This document shows positions 43,372-54,320 of a DNA stretch of 64,000 bases, one piece after another; position 1 is the first letter of the stretch, and each line of letters starts with the position of its first letter. Position numbers and translations under genes: made by a program. Origin of the DNA: Allolobophora icterica (Eukaryota > Annelida > Clitellata > Crassiclitellata > Lumbricidae); the NCBI GenBank assembly GCA_963556255.1, contig OY744606.1, positions 4,672,692-4,736,691 on the forward strand. Reading direction: 5' to 3'. The notes under the pieces are model-generated. The model ran no database searches. It saw only the letters and a program-made list of their open reading frames with translations, and had not been told where the DNA came from.

Positions 43372-43512
43372 TATACAGACAGACAGACACACACACACAC
43401 AGACAGATAGACAGGCAGACAGATATACAGACAGACAGACACACACACAGACAGATAGACAGGCAGACAGATATACAGACAGATAGGCAGACAGACAGGC
43501 AGACAGACATAC
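43335..43512. repeat. (CAGA)n compound microsatellite
   Basis: CAGA runs with a ~50-bp higher-order unit marked by CAGACAGATATACAGACAGA (three times). Confidence 0.95.
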
Positions 43513-43777
43513 AGCCAGTCAGAGAGATGGACTAATGGGGGAAGGGGCAGGGGTGGGAAGGGGGGACAGGAAGACACAGAAAAAATAGAAGTGTTGTTTA
43601 TGGTATTTCAGTTGGTGTTGTTAGTGTTGCTATTGTTAGTATTGACTGTATTGCTATTGTTATGATTATATACCATCATCATCTTTATGTGTGCATGTAT
43701 GTGTGTATACATGTTATTGCTGTGTTCCTAATTAATAATAATAACTGTGGGATTATTTACTTTCTAACCCGGTGGGG

Positions 43778-44060
43778 GTATGCTATAGTGTGGTGGTTAG
43801 CATGCTGGACTGTCAACCCGGGGATTTCAAGATTTCTGCTCCCCACTAGGGTCCCTAGCCAACACAGGGTTCTTTCAAGTGAGTACCGGTACTCTGGCCT
43901 CACACTGTGGGTGGTAAGATCACAATGGGAGATAGAGGACTGGCCTCATATGCGGAACCTAAGGTAAATGAACTTGCTAATAAAAGTTCATACCCTGGGC
44001 TGCCTCAATTGGATGGGGGGGGGGGGGGGGAGTAGCTCAAGGAACTTCTGTTCTTCTAAC
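43778..44060 (+). mobile_element. SINE-A copy with poly(G) interruption
   Basis: The tRNA-like head GTGTGGTGGTTAGCATGCTG and CTGTCAACCCGGGGATTTCA, the body (GACTGGCCTCATATGC) and the end (GGGCTGCCTC, AGCTCAAGG, TTCTTCT) follow the plus-strand SINE-A order. A run of 14-15 G (about 44017-44031) breaks the 3' end. Confidence 0.75.
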
Positions 44061-44517
44061 TTCTCCGATGCTTCATTAGTTTTCTTTACATGTAATTTTA
44101 CTGAAATAAGTAAGTAAGTAAGTATAGTTTTTATTAATCAAATTCCTAATCACACTTTGGTGTACAGACTTCTGATAAACACAGAATGAATGAATGAATG
44201 AATGAATGAGTTCGCCTTGAGACCTCTTAGTTCTAAGTCTTTTCAATTAGCTTTGTCTGTGCATAGAAGAGAACTGTGAACCTATTGAAGGCGCTGCGAT
44301 AAGAAGAGGTGGCATTCGAACGGTTCTAGACGACACCCACCACTCGAGATTTTCTGAGTCAGAAGAGCAAATAAACGAGCACTGAGGTGCTTCAGAGAAA
44401 CTTGGACCCCATCCGTACGTTTGAAGCATAATCGAACTTTTCATTGTACTGTCTAAGTTGGAAGGCAGTTCAAGTGGTGTGTTAAATGAGGTTGCGTTAT
44501 GATGAGATCTGGTTTTA
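44061..44517. other. Unassigned sequence
   Basis: Includes short (AAGT)n and (AATG)n runs (44107-44125, 44185-44208). No gene recognised. Confidence 0.35.
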
Positions 44518-44873
44518 AGAAGAGCAGTCCCTTAAGCTAGCCCTGAGGCAGCCATGGGTATGAAGTGTTAGCAACTTCTTTTTCTTAGCCTCGGCATATG
44601 AGGGTGGGTGGCCAGTCATCTCTTATGCCGTCTCATCTTCCCACCTGGCAGTGTATGGCCAGTGTACTCATTATAGCTTAGTTCGTTAGTTGGCGAAGAT
44701 GGAGTAGAAATCTCAAACCAAATTTATGCCCTGACTGGAATTTGAACCCCCAACGAGAGGTTGGGGGTTCAAATTCCAGTCAGGGCATAAATTTGCGGGA
44801 GTAATGTCGCTAATGGCCCGTCTAAGTGTTTGACTGACAGTCCAGCATGCTAACCACTACACTATCGAGCCCC
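44518..44873 (-). mobile_element. SINE-A copy carrying a fold-back duplication
   Basis: Full reverse copy (AGAAGAGCAGTCCCTTAAGC ... GTCCAGCATGCTAACCACTA). The B-box region is present twice, in opposite orientation: arms 44720-44754 and 44760-44794 are exact 35-bp inverted copies with a 5-base loop (GAGAG). About 75 extra bases make this copy longer than others. Confidence 0.93.
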
Positions 44874-45688
44874 ATTTTAAAAGTGTTATTAAATCTCAAA
44901 TATATGCTATTGTGGTCATGTTTTTATCAGATCTTGTGTTGCTTCATAATCTTCAAGACATAATTATGGCAGCCTGTAAGCAAATCTCAACTTGGAGAAC
45001 ACTTATATAATAAGAATATCAGGGATGTACTTTTAAGCAGCGCTTTAGACATTTTGAGGTTTACTATTATCCACTTGCTCACTAACTCTGTTATTTACCC
45101 ACCTATTTACCAACGTCTGTAGCCGGAATATGAATTTTTTTGTTGATGGGTGGTGATCGTCTTCTTGGGGAAGGTGGCAGTGGTGGTGGTGTTGGTACGT
45201 TTAACGCGGCCACCCGCATAGTCGGCAATTTCTTGTCTGGCGTCCTGCTTCATCTTCTTCTTTTCCTTTCCCTTTCATCTTCTGCAGTTCCCCGTCTCGT
45301 GACGATCCCTGCTATTCTTCTGTGCCAGAGACACACGTACTATCCCTCCGTTCCGTCTGTTTAGGTTCCGTAATTAACTGTCGGCGTCGGTGCAATGGGC
45401 GCTTTCGGTTTGCAATTGTTGGCGGCGCAGTCGACTGCATTTCCTCTTTTGCTTCATTGGGAAAGTTTGTGCTTTTTTTCTGTGGGAACCAGCAGCCAGG
45501 ACAGGTTGAGATAAGACTAAACGCTTTTCGGTAACCTACCCGCACCCGCCTCTGACTGCGTGTTGCTAACCTTTTGCTAACTGTCTTAATTAAAACGAAT
45601 GCACTTGCTTAGATCTGTTAGATAGTAATAAATAGGCTCAGCGCGTTTGTGTGGTACTTACAAATGCACTATATATTAAAAGCCCTGA
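44874..45688. other. Unassigned; possible exon near 45286-45503
   Basis: A pyrimidine tract ending CATCTTCTGCAG (45285) and a donor-like CAGGACAG before GTTGAG (45504) bracket an open plus-strand frame of about 72 codons (SPSRDDPCYSSVPETHV...). It matches no family I know. GC content is higher than in neighbouring DNA. Confidence 0.25.
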
Positions 45689-45690
45689 TA

Positions 45691-46026
45691 CATACATACA
45701 TACATACATACATACATACATACATACATACATACATACATACATACATACATACATACATACATACATACATACATACATACATACATACATACATACA
45801 GTCATACATACAGTCATACATACATACATGCATTCTTACAGACATGCAGTCACACATTCATACATGCATTCAAACATTCATACATGCTAACATACATACA
45901 TACATACTTACAGACATGCACACATACATACATGCATACGTACATACATTCATACATGCATACATACACACATGCAGTCATACATGCATACATATATACT
46001 TACGTACATACATACATACATACACC
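45691..46026. repeat. (CATA)n microsatellite
   Basis: Pure to about 45799, then with CATG, CAGT and TTCA variants. Confidence 0.97.
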
Positions 46027-46055
46027 GGAAACGTGTCAGTGTCTACTTCTGAAGG

Positions 46056-46062
46056 ATATATA

Positions 46063-46110
<48 letters not shown>

Positions 46111-46112
46111 AT
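46056..46112. repeat. (AT)n microsatellite
   Basis: TATATA run with two AATA interruptions. Confidence 0.95.
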
Positions 46113-46600
46113 GATGTAAAGAGGAATTTCCTGTAATGTAATGTGAGATGATTTTATAGCACCTTCAAAGAAACTCTGAAGGAGTTATGTAATGTAATTG
46201 AGAGACAATTCAATTTATATAGCACCTGAAAGAAACTCTGCACGGTAACTAAATATAATGTAGAGATAATTTATATGTAGCAGCTTTCAAGAAACTCTCG
46301 AGAGCTATACCTGTTATCAAGCAATATAAAGTAATATGAAGAGGATTTTAACAAAATGACTTGGTTCTGTATCCAGCGCTGGTAGTTATGTTAAGCTATG
46401 TCAAGCATGGTTAGTATTTGTGTGGCTGATGTCCAGGTCATTTGGTGCCAACTTAGCCTTCCATTCTTTCTTGTTAGCACAATATGAGTAATAATGCAAG
46501 TTGAAGATTAGGAAGGTGACTAGATTCTCTGTTTAAGAGGTCTTAGATAACGAATTGCCTCTTCAGATTCAGCTGATAAGGCTCGGATTATGGATAAAAC
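46113..46600. other. Unassigned, with SINE-tail-like words
   Basis: AGCACCTTCAAAGAAACTCT at 46160 and AGCACCTGAAAGAAACTCTG at 46222, plus a third partial copy at about 46283. This indicates a triplicated SINE tail domain of the TATATAGCGCC type. Confidence 0.45.
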
Positions 46601-46603
46601 TGC

Positions 46604-46995
46604 TTTTGCCATTGTGCTGTTAACTGTAGTTGGCATTGTGATGTGAAGTGTTATAGGCATTGTGCTGTGAACTGTAGTTGGCATTGTACTGTGAACTGTT
46701 TTTGAGATTGTGCCATGAACTGTTTTTGATATTGTGCTGTGAACTGTTTTGACACTGTTATGTGAACTGTTTTGACATTCTGCTGTGAACTGTTTTTGAT
46801 ATTGTGCTGTGAACTGTAGGTGGCATTGTGCTGTGAACTGTATTTGGCATTGTGCTCATTGTGCTGTGAAATATTTTTGACATTGTTCCATGAGCTGTTT
46901 TTGATATTGTACTGTGAACTGTAGTTGACATTGTGCTGTGAACTGTTTTCAATATTGTGCTATGAACTGTAGTTGACACAATGCTGTAAACTATT
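46604..46995. repeat. ~24-bp minisatellite (GTGCTGTGAACTGTTTTTGA)
   Basis: About 15 degenerate units with CATTGTGCTGTGAACTGT and GTTGGCATT or TTTTGACATT alternatives. Confidence 0.9.
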
Positions 46996-47249
46996 GTTGG
47001 CATTATGTTCCAAACTGTGCCTCTGCCTCCATAACAGTGTTTCAAACAAAATAACATTGACGATAATTGCTCGTTGTGGCAATACTGATTACTTACCATT
47101 GGTCTATGTCCACTTTGGCTGCACTTTTCTGTTTGGCTAAGTTTCTGCTGGCGTCGACTCGCATCGTTTCGTTTTAAGGCTCAGCGAACAAATTTTTGGA
47201 GGGCTAGACAGGAAGGTGTTTTGCAGACCATTTGTGATAACACAGAACT

Positions 47250-47594
47250 GAATGCTGCACTAGGAACTGACTAAATGTTGCACTAGGAAGTGACTGAATG
47301 TTGCACTAGGAACTGACTGAATGTTGCACTAGGAACTGACTGAATGCTGCACTAGGAATTGCCTGAATGTTGCACTAGGAACTGACTGAATGTTGCACTA
47401 GGAACTGACTAAATGTTGCACTAGGAACTGACTGAATGTTGCACTAGGAACTGACTAAATGTTGCACTAGGAACTGACTAAATGTTGCACTGGGAATTGA
47501 CTGAATGTTGCACTAGGAACTGACTGAATGTTGCACTAGGAACTGACTGAATGTTGCACTAGGAATTGCCTGAATGTTGCACTAGGAACTGAAC
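47250..47594. repeat. 23-bp minisatellite, 15 copies
   Basis: Fifteen exact-length units of GAATGTTGCACTAGGAACTG + ACT, with only a few substitutions. Confidence 0.97.
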
Positions 47595-47999
47595 ATTACT
47601 ACAAGGAGCTGGATGATATTCAAGTGACTAAGGTTGGTGTTGACAGCTGTTCATCGTGTTTGGAGTTAGAAACACTACCTGGAAAAATGTGATGTAATGT
47701 AAATCTCCAAAATTTTTCAACGTCACACAGAAGTCGTGTCATGGAGATCAGCCTAATCGTCGACGCTATATCAGATCAAGTTCGCAAGAGCCAGGTTGTT
47801 CTGGTCCGTTTTCGATGCCAGGTTAGAATCCGGTCAGGAGCTAAAGGTGTGTCAGGAACACTTTGGGAACATTTAGACAGGAACATCAGGTGGTCCTTGG
47901 AACTTTTGTGAGTATTGTACCGGGAACAGAAGGCAGCGCAAGTAGCTGAACTTGGTGCTAGAAACGAAAGGTTGCACCAGGAACTGGACTCAGTGACAG
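47595..47999. other. Unassigned sequence
   Basis: About 400 bp, includes a diverged family F word at 47697 (AATCTCCAAAATTTTTCAA). No gene recognised. Confidence 0.35.
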
Positions 48000-48375
48000 G
48001 AAGTGATGGTGTTGTCGTATGCTACGCACAGTGTCAGAAACTGATTGTTGATGCACTAGGAATTTTATTGCAGTGTCAGAACTAATGGTAGTGCCAGGCA
48101 CTAATGCTAGTGACAATGACTAATGGTAGTGCCAGAGGCTAAAGGTTGTGGCAGGAACTAATGATAGTGCCAGTGACTTTTGGTAGTGCAAGGGGCTAAT
48201 GGTAGAGCCAGGGGCTAATGGTAGTGCCAGGGGTTAATGGTAGTGCCAGGAACTACTGGTAGTGCCAGGAGCTACTGGTAGTGCCAGGAACTAATAATAG
48301 TGCCAGAAATTTTACTTGGTGCCAGGAACTAAGCACTGTGTGAGGATCTAAAACAGTGCCAGGAATGCACTGAAG
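48000..48375. repeat. ~20-bp minisatellite (AGTGCCAGGAACTAATGGT)
   Basis: About 18 degenerate units of GGTAGTGCCAGGAACTAAT. It shares the word AGGAACT with the array at 47250. Confidence 0.9.
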
Positions 48376-48619
48376 TGAGTAAATTAGTTACTGCGTCCAA
48401 TTTGTTACCTGTTAGTGCAGATCTGTGCTTGGCACTTTGATGTGAAGTGCAGAGACTCATCATCCCGAGTCTCCCTCCCAATCGCCAGACATTGTATGGC
48501 AGTTAGCAGGACCTGTTCTCACACAATAGCTCTGAGGTACATTTCAATCTGTCAAATGCCACATATTGTAGGAGGGGTTTGAATGATATACTACAGTGAG
48601 GGCTTAGTAGTGTCACACA

Positions 48620-48663
48620 TGTCAGTATACATACATATATATGTACATGCATACATACATATG

Positions 48664-48697
<34 letters not shown>

Positions 48698-49115
48698 CAT
48701 ACATACATACATACATACTTACCTGCATACATACTTGCATACACCTATGTGCATAGTACATACATGTATGTGTATACATACGTTCATACATATACAATTA
48801 TACATGCATGCATACATGCATATATACATACATACACATGCATAGCTACATTTGTACATATATGCATGCATACATACATGCAATGTCATGCATACACACA
48901 TGTACATACATACATACATGCATACGGACATACATACATACTTACATAGGTGCACGTCCATAAATACATAATACATGCATACATCTATACATACATGCAT
49001 GACATGCATACATACATATGTATGTGCGTACACACATATCATGCATACGTATACACAATGTACACATACATACGTGCATCCACACCATGCATACATTCAC
49101 ACATTCTTACATACA
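48620..49115. repeat. (CATA)n-rich tract
   Basis: ATACATACATAC with frequent ATGC, GTAC and CATG variants over about 500 bp. Confidence 0.94.
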
Positions 49116-49254
49116 TATTACATACAGCTGTATACTACAGTGATGATACTTTGTTACCAGACATCAGGTGTGATGAATTTGAGCATTCTGGGCGCATCAG
49201 TTGCTGCTGCCAGAGCTAGCTGTTGTGAGTGTATGTAGCGAAAAGCCATTGTCT

Positions 49255-49640
49255 ATTCCACAGCCCTGGCACTGTCTTCATGGCACTGCTTTGTAATTGT
49301 GGTTTGAGTTCTGGCACTCTCTTGGCAGTGTGGGGCATTTATGGTATGAGTTCTGACACTTTATTGACACTGTGTGGCATTTATGGTATGAGCTTTGGCA
49401 CTTTGCACTGTGTGGCATTTATGATGTGAGCAATTGGCACTGTGTGGCATTTATGGTTTGAGCTTTGGCACTCTTTTGGCACTGTGTGGCATTTATGGCA
49501 TGAGCTTTGGCCCTTCATGGTGTAATATTTATGATTTGAGTTCAGGCACTGTACGGAATTTATTTATGGGATGAGCTCTGACACGGTCTTGGCAATGTGT
49601 GTTCTTTAATCGCTATGGTATGGATTCGGGCTCTTTCATG
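49255..49640. repeat. ~30-60 bp minisatellite (GGCATTTATGGTATGAG)
   Basis: About eight units with TTTGGCACT, TTGGCACTGTGTGGCATTTA and TGGTATGAG. Confidence 0.9.
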
Positions 49641-49644
49641 GCAC

Positions 49645-49740
49645 TGTGTAATTCATTCATTCATTCATTCGACGATTTATATAGCGCCCCTTCAAGGGAA
49701 CTACTCAGAGGCGCTTCCGACACCAGCACGTTAATATTTA
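49645..49740. repeat. (ATTC)n-tailed SINE end
   Basis: ATTCATTCATTCATTC, then GACGATTTATATAGCGCCCC and AACTACTCAGAGGCGCTTCC. This is the reverse-orientation 3' domain of a SINE whose tail domain resembles SINE-C. Confidence 0.6.
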
Positions 49741-49937
49741 TTAGGGTGTCCCAGAAATATTTTTTGTTGAACATTTTTATGTAGTCCCTCTATAAAGTTT
49801 CTATATAGTCCTATAATAACACGTGTAGAATTTTATGACATTTAAAAATATTTATGGGTCCCTTGAGGTACTCACATTTTCCCAATATTGCACCCAATGT
49901 GTCCATTATTTATAGTACCGGTATGTACTCTGATGCC

Positions 49938-50360
49938 CAGTGTTTAATCTAGTCCCCCTCTTCTGGGAGGGGAAACTAGGTTTCTGGGGGGACCAACGAA
50001 TTTACACAAGATTGTGTCCTTTAATTCTATCCATCTTCTCAAAGTTTCAGACTTTTTTATACTTTCATCTTCGTAAAAAGTTGATGACCTTTTTTTTAGT
50101 CCGTCAACTTTTTACACTTTTTCTATAGGAATTACTCTCCCAAAAAGGCTGATGACCTTATTTTAGGAATTCGTCTCTCTAAAAAGTTTTTTTATTCACC
50201 TCTCGGGGGGGAAAACATGTATCCACATGTATCCTGGGGGGGGGGAATTTTTTCCCCTAAAGGTCTCTACATTGTAATATTGCTGGCCTCTGGGGGGGGG
50301 AAAACATGAATCCTGGGGGGACATTTCCCCCTCCCCCAAAGACGTCTAGGTTAAACACTG
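49938..50360. mobile_element. TIR transposon (CAGTGTTTAA), intact copy
   Basis: 423 bp, CAGTGTTTAATCTAGTCCCC at the left and AGACGTCTAGGTTAAACACTG at the right. Flanked by exact 9-bp TCTGATGCC (49929-49937, 50361-50369). The interior has G runs and AAAAAGTTGATGACC repeats and no coding sequence. It is the sister copy of the element at 22079. Confidence 0.9.
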
Positions 50361-50676
50361 TCTGATGCCTAGTGATGATGATGTGATCTTTGGCACTGTT
50401 GTTTCTGGCACTACTTGTTTAAGGTCTGTGTCCTCTGTCGCAGTAATTTTGGTTTTGATCCGGGTCTCGGTACGATTGGTCTTTGTCTTGGTCCTGTTCT
50501 TGAATGCAGAACCAAGACCAGGGAAGCGCGAAGAAAACAAAAATGTCTGCTGCTCTGTTGCTTTGGCTTTGTGTTGCGGTAAACAGTGTGACCTTGGCTG
50601 CCCGAATGCAGGGCGCTGAATGCGTGATTTGTGTTTAGGATATGCATCGCTGGTCATTTGTAGGAATTAGTCTTAA

Positions 50677-50680
<4 letters not shown>

Positions 50681-50727
<47 letters not shown>

Positions 50728-50785
50728 CACAGACAGACAGACAGACAGACACGCAGACACACAGAGACACAGACTGACACAGAGA
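50681..50785. repeat. (CAGA)n microsatellite
   Basis: About 25 CAGA units with CACA interruptions. Confidence 0.96.
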
Positions 50786-50788
50786 GAG

Positions 50789-50790
<2 letters not shown>

Positions 50791-50834
<44 letters not shown>
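50791..50834. repeat. (AT)n microsatellite
   Basis: Twenty-one TA units running directly into the palindrome at 50833. Confidence 0.96.
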
Positions 50835-50837
<3 letters not shown>

Positions 50838-50906
50838 TGGTCCAAGATTCAAGCTATTACCGGTATATATATATACCGGTAATAGCTTGAATCTTGGACC
50901 AAAAAT
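50833..50906. repeat. 74-bp perfect palindrome
   Basis: The left half contains TTTTTGGTCCAAGATTCAAG and CTATTACCGG; the right half is its exact reverse complement, centred at 50869/50870 in a TATATATATATA core. There is no spacer and no mismatch over 37 bp per arm. It abuts an (AT)n run. Confidence 0.97.
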
Positions 50907-50950
50907 TTAGTTCATCCTGAGACGGTTGTCTGTTTATAAGACAATCCTGT

Positions 50951-51336
50951 TAGGGGTCCACGGAAATCGCCTCAGACATTTGCCTCGGCCGGAAATCCCG
51001 TTTCCGGAAGTATTCGCCTCGGCAAATATTGTAGACGCAAATAGTTGCAAAAACTTATTCAATAAAACTTATGTATATAAAATTATAAATGTTGAACCTT
51101 AAAACAATGACACAGAAAACTTCATAACTGCACAGAAATGACTACAATTCAAATTGTATTAGTCACTTATTACAAACTTGTACACAAATTTATGTCGATA
51201 ATTTCTTATTACATGAAAATGTGAAGCTTCGCACATGGAACAAATGGTACCCGGTTCGTACCCGGATCCGGCAAATAGTACATCCAAATACTCGGATTCG
51301 GTTTCCGGTGGAAAATGTCTTTCCGGTGGAACCCTA
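50951..51336. mobile_element. hAT-type MITE (386 bp)
   Basis: It starts TAGGGGTCCACGGAAA and ends TTTCCGGTGGAACCCTA, imperfect inverted ends. It is flanked by an exact 8-bp duplication AATCCTGT (50943-50950, 51337-51344). Subterminal CCGGAAA words recur at both ends, a common transposase-binding pattern in hAT elements. No coding sequence. Confidence 0.88.
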
Positions 51337-51344
51337 AATCCTGT

Positions 51345-51440
51345 TGTAATCATAATCGTAAACTCAAAATTCCTAAAGTGCTACTGTAAAGCTAAGCACA
51401 GGGCCCCAGCTTATTCACGAGCGCTGATGTGGTTCAGGAC
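51345..51440. repeat. Repeat family F copy
   Basis: TAATCATAATCGTAAACTC, CCTAAAGTGCTAC, AGCACAGGGCCCCAGC and TTATTCACGAGCGCTG. Confidence 0.8.
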
Positions 51441-52092
51441 TTGATTTTCAAAGACTGTATTATGATGATTACTGAGTTATATATGATTGTAATTGCAATA
51501 TTTATATAGAGCAAAGCCAATCAGAGGAGCTCTCTGTGCTAGCGTATGTGATGTTAAATGTCGTTAAGAACTTGACTATTAGACTTGTTAGCAGAACAAT
51601 GCAGAATGGATTAGAAGAGTCATCAGTGGCAGGCCCACGCAAACTTGTAGAACCAACCAGCGGATTCCCGTTGACAGGTGGCATGGATGTTCAGTCTCTG
51701 GACCAAGTTGTGTCAATATGTAAAGTAATGTAATGTAAATGTTTGAGAGATGGCATGAAGGTTCAGAGTTTATCTGATAGTTATTCTTTAAAGAGAGTTA
51801 TAGTTTTACTGAAACTGTTCATTAAGTGTATTTGGTGTTGAATTGTAGTGATTTGGTTGCATTAACAACATCAAGAACAACGACAACAGCAACAAGAGCC
51901 AAATGGTGTTGTTCATGATCTAACAACATTCGTTCAAAGTACGTTTTGCTTTTGAACTCACTGATGAGTTGTAGCATTTCCTGGACAATAATTACATCTG
52001 GACTGGTAACTGCTATTATGTCAGTCTATAAGGTCTTAACTGTGCTGTAATGTAGTTTTACTAGGAATTGAAACAGGGGTAAGCAGTTGTGC
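51441..52092. other. Unassigned sequence
   Basis: About 650 bp. GTTAAGAACTTGACTATTAG at 51564 resembles a word at 55324-55340 (TTAATGTCCTTAAGAAC), suggesting another dispersed repeat. No gene supported. Confidence 0.35.
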
Positions 52093-52361
52093 TCTTGGTG
52101 ATGAAGAAGAAGGAGAAGAAGAGGAAGAGGAAGAAGAAGAAGAAGAGGAAGAGGTAGAGGAAGAGGAAGGGGAAGGGGGAAAAGAGGAAGAGGAGGAGAA
52201 GAAGAGGAAGAAGAAGACGATGAAAGAAGAAGAGGAAGATGCAGAGGAAGAAGAAGAGAACGAAGAAGAAGAAAAAGAGGAAGAAGAAGACGAAGAGGAG
52301 GAGAAAGAAGGAAAACAAGAAGAAGAAGAGAAAGAAGAAGAAGAAGAATACAAAGTCAAAG
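52093..52361. repeat. (GAA/GAG)n purine tract
   Basis: About 265 bp of GAAGAAGAGGAAGAG, directly continuous with the reverse-complemented CTTCTT tail of the SINE that follows. It therefore most likely grew from that tail. Confidence 0.95.
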
Positions 52362-52541
52362 AAGAAGAGCAGTCCCTTCAGCCGCCCCCCAAGGCATCCA
52401 TGGGTATGAAGTGTTAGCGACCACTTCATCTTTCTTAGTCTGGACATATTCAGGCAGGTGGCCAGTCCCCTCCCTCACGGCCTGATCTTCCCACTAACAT
52501 TGTACGGTCAGTGTACTCATTATAGCACAGTTGGCTACTAG
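52362..52541 (-). mobile_element. SINE-A copy, 5'-truncated
   Basis: AGAAGAGCAGTCCCTTCAGC, GAAGTGTTAGCGA, GGTGGCCAGTCCCCTCCCTC and CAGTGTACTCATTATAGC. The tRNA head is missing. Confidence 0.88.
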
Positions 52542-52689
52542 TGTGTAACCCAGTTGTTAATGTGGGTCAATGTATACAATATGTTCACACATAACGTTTT
52601 AGCATTCTAAGTTCCTATGCTAATTTGGTAGTGAGAATGCTCACTTAGTGCATGAAAAATATCAAACTGGAATAGCCATACAGTTACAA

Positions 52690-52870
52690 TTGTGATCATA
52701 ATCTCCAACCATCTAAAGTGCCACTTGAAGGCCAAGCACAGGGTACCAGCCTATTCATGAGTGCTGTGTCAAATCAGAGGGGTTTTTCCAAAGAGTAGTC
52801 CAAAGGAGATCCAAGTCCAGTTACAATATTAGGATACAATTATGATTATTACATTTCTAAGGATGCTTAT
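52690..52870. repeat. Repeat family F, long copy
   Basis: TGATCATAATCTCCAACCAT, AAGGCCAAGCACAGGGTACC, CCTATTCATGAGTGCTGTG and TCAAATCAGAGGGGTTTTTC. It ends with an ATTATGATTATTACATTTCT segment that repeats the start motif. Confidence 0.8.
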
Positions 52871-52872
52871 GT

Positions 52873-52875
<3 letters not shown>

Positions 52876-52918
<43 letters not shown>

Positions 52919-52956
52919 CTCGGGGCAAAAAAAAAAAAAAAAAAAAAAAAATAATG

Positions 52957-52993
<37 letters not shown>

Positions 52994-53100
52994 TGATAAT
53001 AATAAAATATAATAATAATAATTAATAATAATAATAATAATAATAAAATATAATAATAATAATAATAATAAAATATAATAATAATAATATATAATAATTG
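52876..53100. repeat. (AAT)n with poly(A) run
   Basis: AATAAT repeats with a 24-25 base A run (about 52927-52951). Probably an expanded retroposon tail. Confidence 0.95.
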
Positions 53101-53103
53101 TGT

Positions 53104-53395
53104 ATGTATAAGAAGACATTTTAAGTGAAAGAATGCCAGCTGATTAGATGCGACCACACGGTGCACTGCAAGCAGAGATGTGAAGGAAAGAGAAACAAAG
53201 GAAGACCAAGACTCTGATAATTAGACAATATAAATAAAGGCATCAGATATATGATAAGAGTCTGGACTGACAGCAAGAGGAGTCCTGGAGATGTTTAGTG
53301 ATTGAAGAAATGGAAATCATGTATTTGTACCCATCGCCACCAAGTGGCTGGCATCAGGCACTGAATGATGATGACGATAAGATGATGATGATGAC
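53104..53395 (+). mobile_element. LINE 3'-end fragment with ORF2 C-terminus
   Basis: Broken frames give EGKRNKGRPRL and LDNINKGIRYMIRVW, resembling the GKR.RGRPR..W.DN block at the C-terminus of many LINE ORF2 proteins. It continues into the shared 3' UTR (TTGTACCCATCGCCACCAAG, GGCTGGCATCAGGCACTGA) and the GAT tail. Confidence 0.8.
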
Positions 53396-53973
53396 GACGA
53401 CGACGATGATGGTGGTGGTGGTGATGATGGTGGTGATAAAACCATTTCTCTCAAAAAATTACAATACAACACAGTACTGTATAATCCACGATATAAATTT
53501 CATCAATACAAGAAAGTTGAATAACTTTTTGTGTTTATATCTAACGTGTACAATGCAGAGGAAAATTTCTATATAAATTTCATCAATACAGTACTGCAGA
53601 AACCCATACTCTGTGTAAAGTCTTTATGTTAATTTCACAAACACAATACAGTTAAGGCATTTTCTTTTTGTAAATTTACCAGTACAAATTATGTTCTTTT
53701 TTCATTTATTAATCATTCTTTGGTTAATAAACAAAAAATACAATCCCATACAATGCAACAAAGTAATAATATTCCTTCTTGTAAATTTCACCAATAAAAT
53801 ACAGGGAAAGCCCTTTCTGCGGTTGGCAGCCCTTGCTAGGAAAGGTGACTTTCAGCTCTGAGGCGACAGTACTGCGGGGAATGACTAATTCTCAGCCTTA
53901 CGGGCGGCAGATGTTGGAGTTGAAAGTCGTAGAGTTAATGTCTGGGTCATGCCGCGGCTGACAGGCCCATGAT
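53396..53973. other. Unassigned, with ~75-bp repeats
   Basis: The word ATAAATTTCATCAATACA occurs at 53494 and 53573, with related forms at about 53682 and 53788. A GC-rich stretch at 53820-53970 has no recognised gene. Confidence 0.45.
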
Positions 53974-54225
53974 CGAGACAAAGGTAGCTAGTCACTAGTT
54001 CTACCAGAATGGAACTGGTAGAAAAATGTTTCCAATTTATTTATTTGTTATTCAGTGAGTGTCTGTTGTGTGACGTAAACATTTCAAGATGTATTAAACA
54101 GTTTTGTTAAGAGACAAAGGTAGCCTGGCTAGTCACTCGTTTTACCAGAATGAAACTGGTATTAGAACTTTCTGAAAATTCTTTCCAATTTATTCATTCA
54201 TTATTCATTGAATTTTTTAATGACA
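53974..54225. repeat. ~138-bp direct duplication
   Basis: GAGACAAAGGTAGC, TAGTCACT.GTT.TACCAGAA, TTTCCAATTTATT and TTATTCA recur in order at 53974 and 54112. Confidence 0.8.
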
Positions 54226-54320
54226 TATAAATATTTTTTCAGAAGGATGTGAAAAAAGGCTTTGCAAAGGGGTTGGAATTTTCAAGCACTCACAAAAGTT
54301 GCATGGTGTATCCTTATCGG

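Noticed and set aside
52036..52447. Ser- or Phe-rich frames of over 100 codons
   Set aside because: Translation of the (GAA)n tract and SINE tail. The Leu/Ile-rich frames at 52829-53166 and 61941-62162 are likewise AAT/TTA/TAG repeats.
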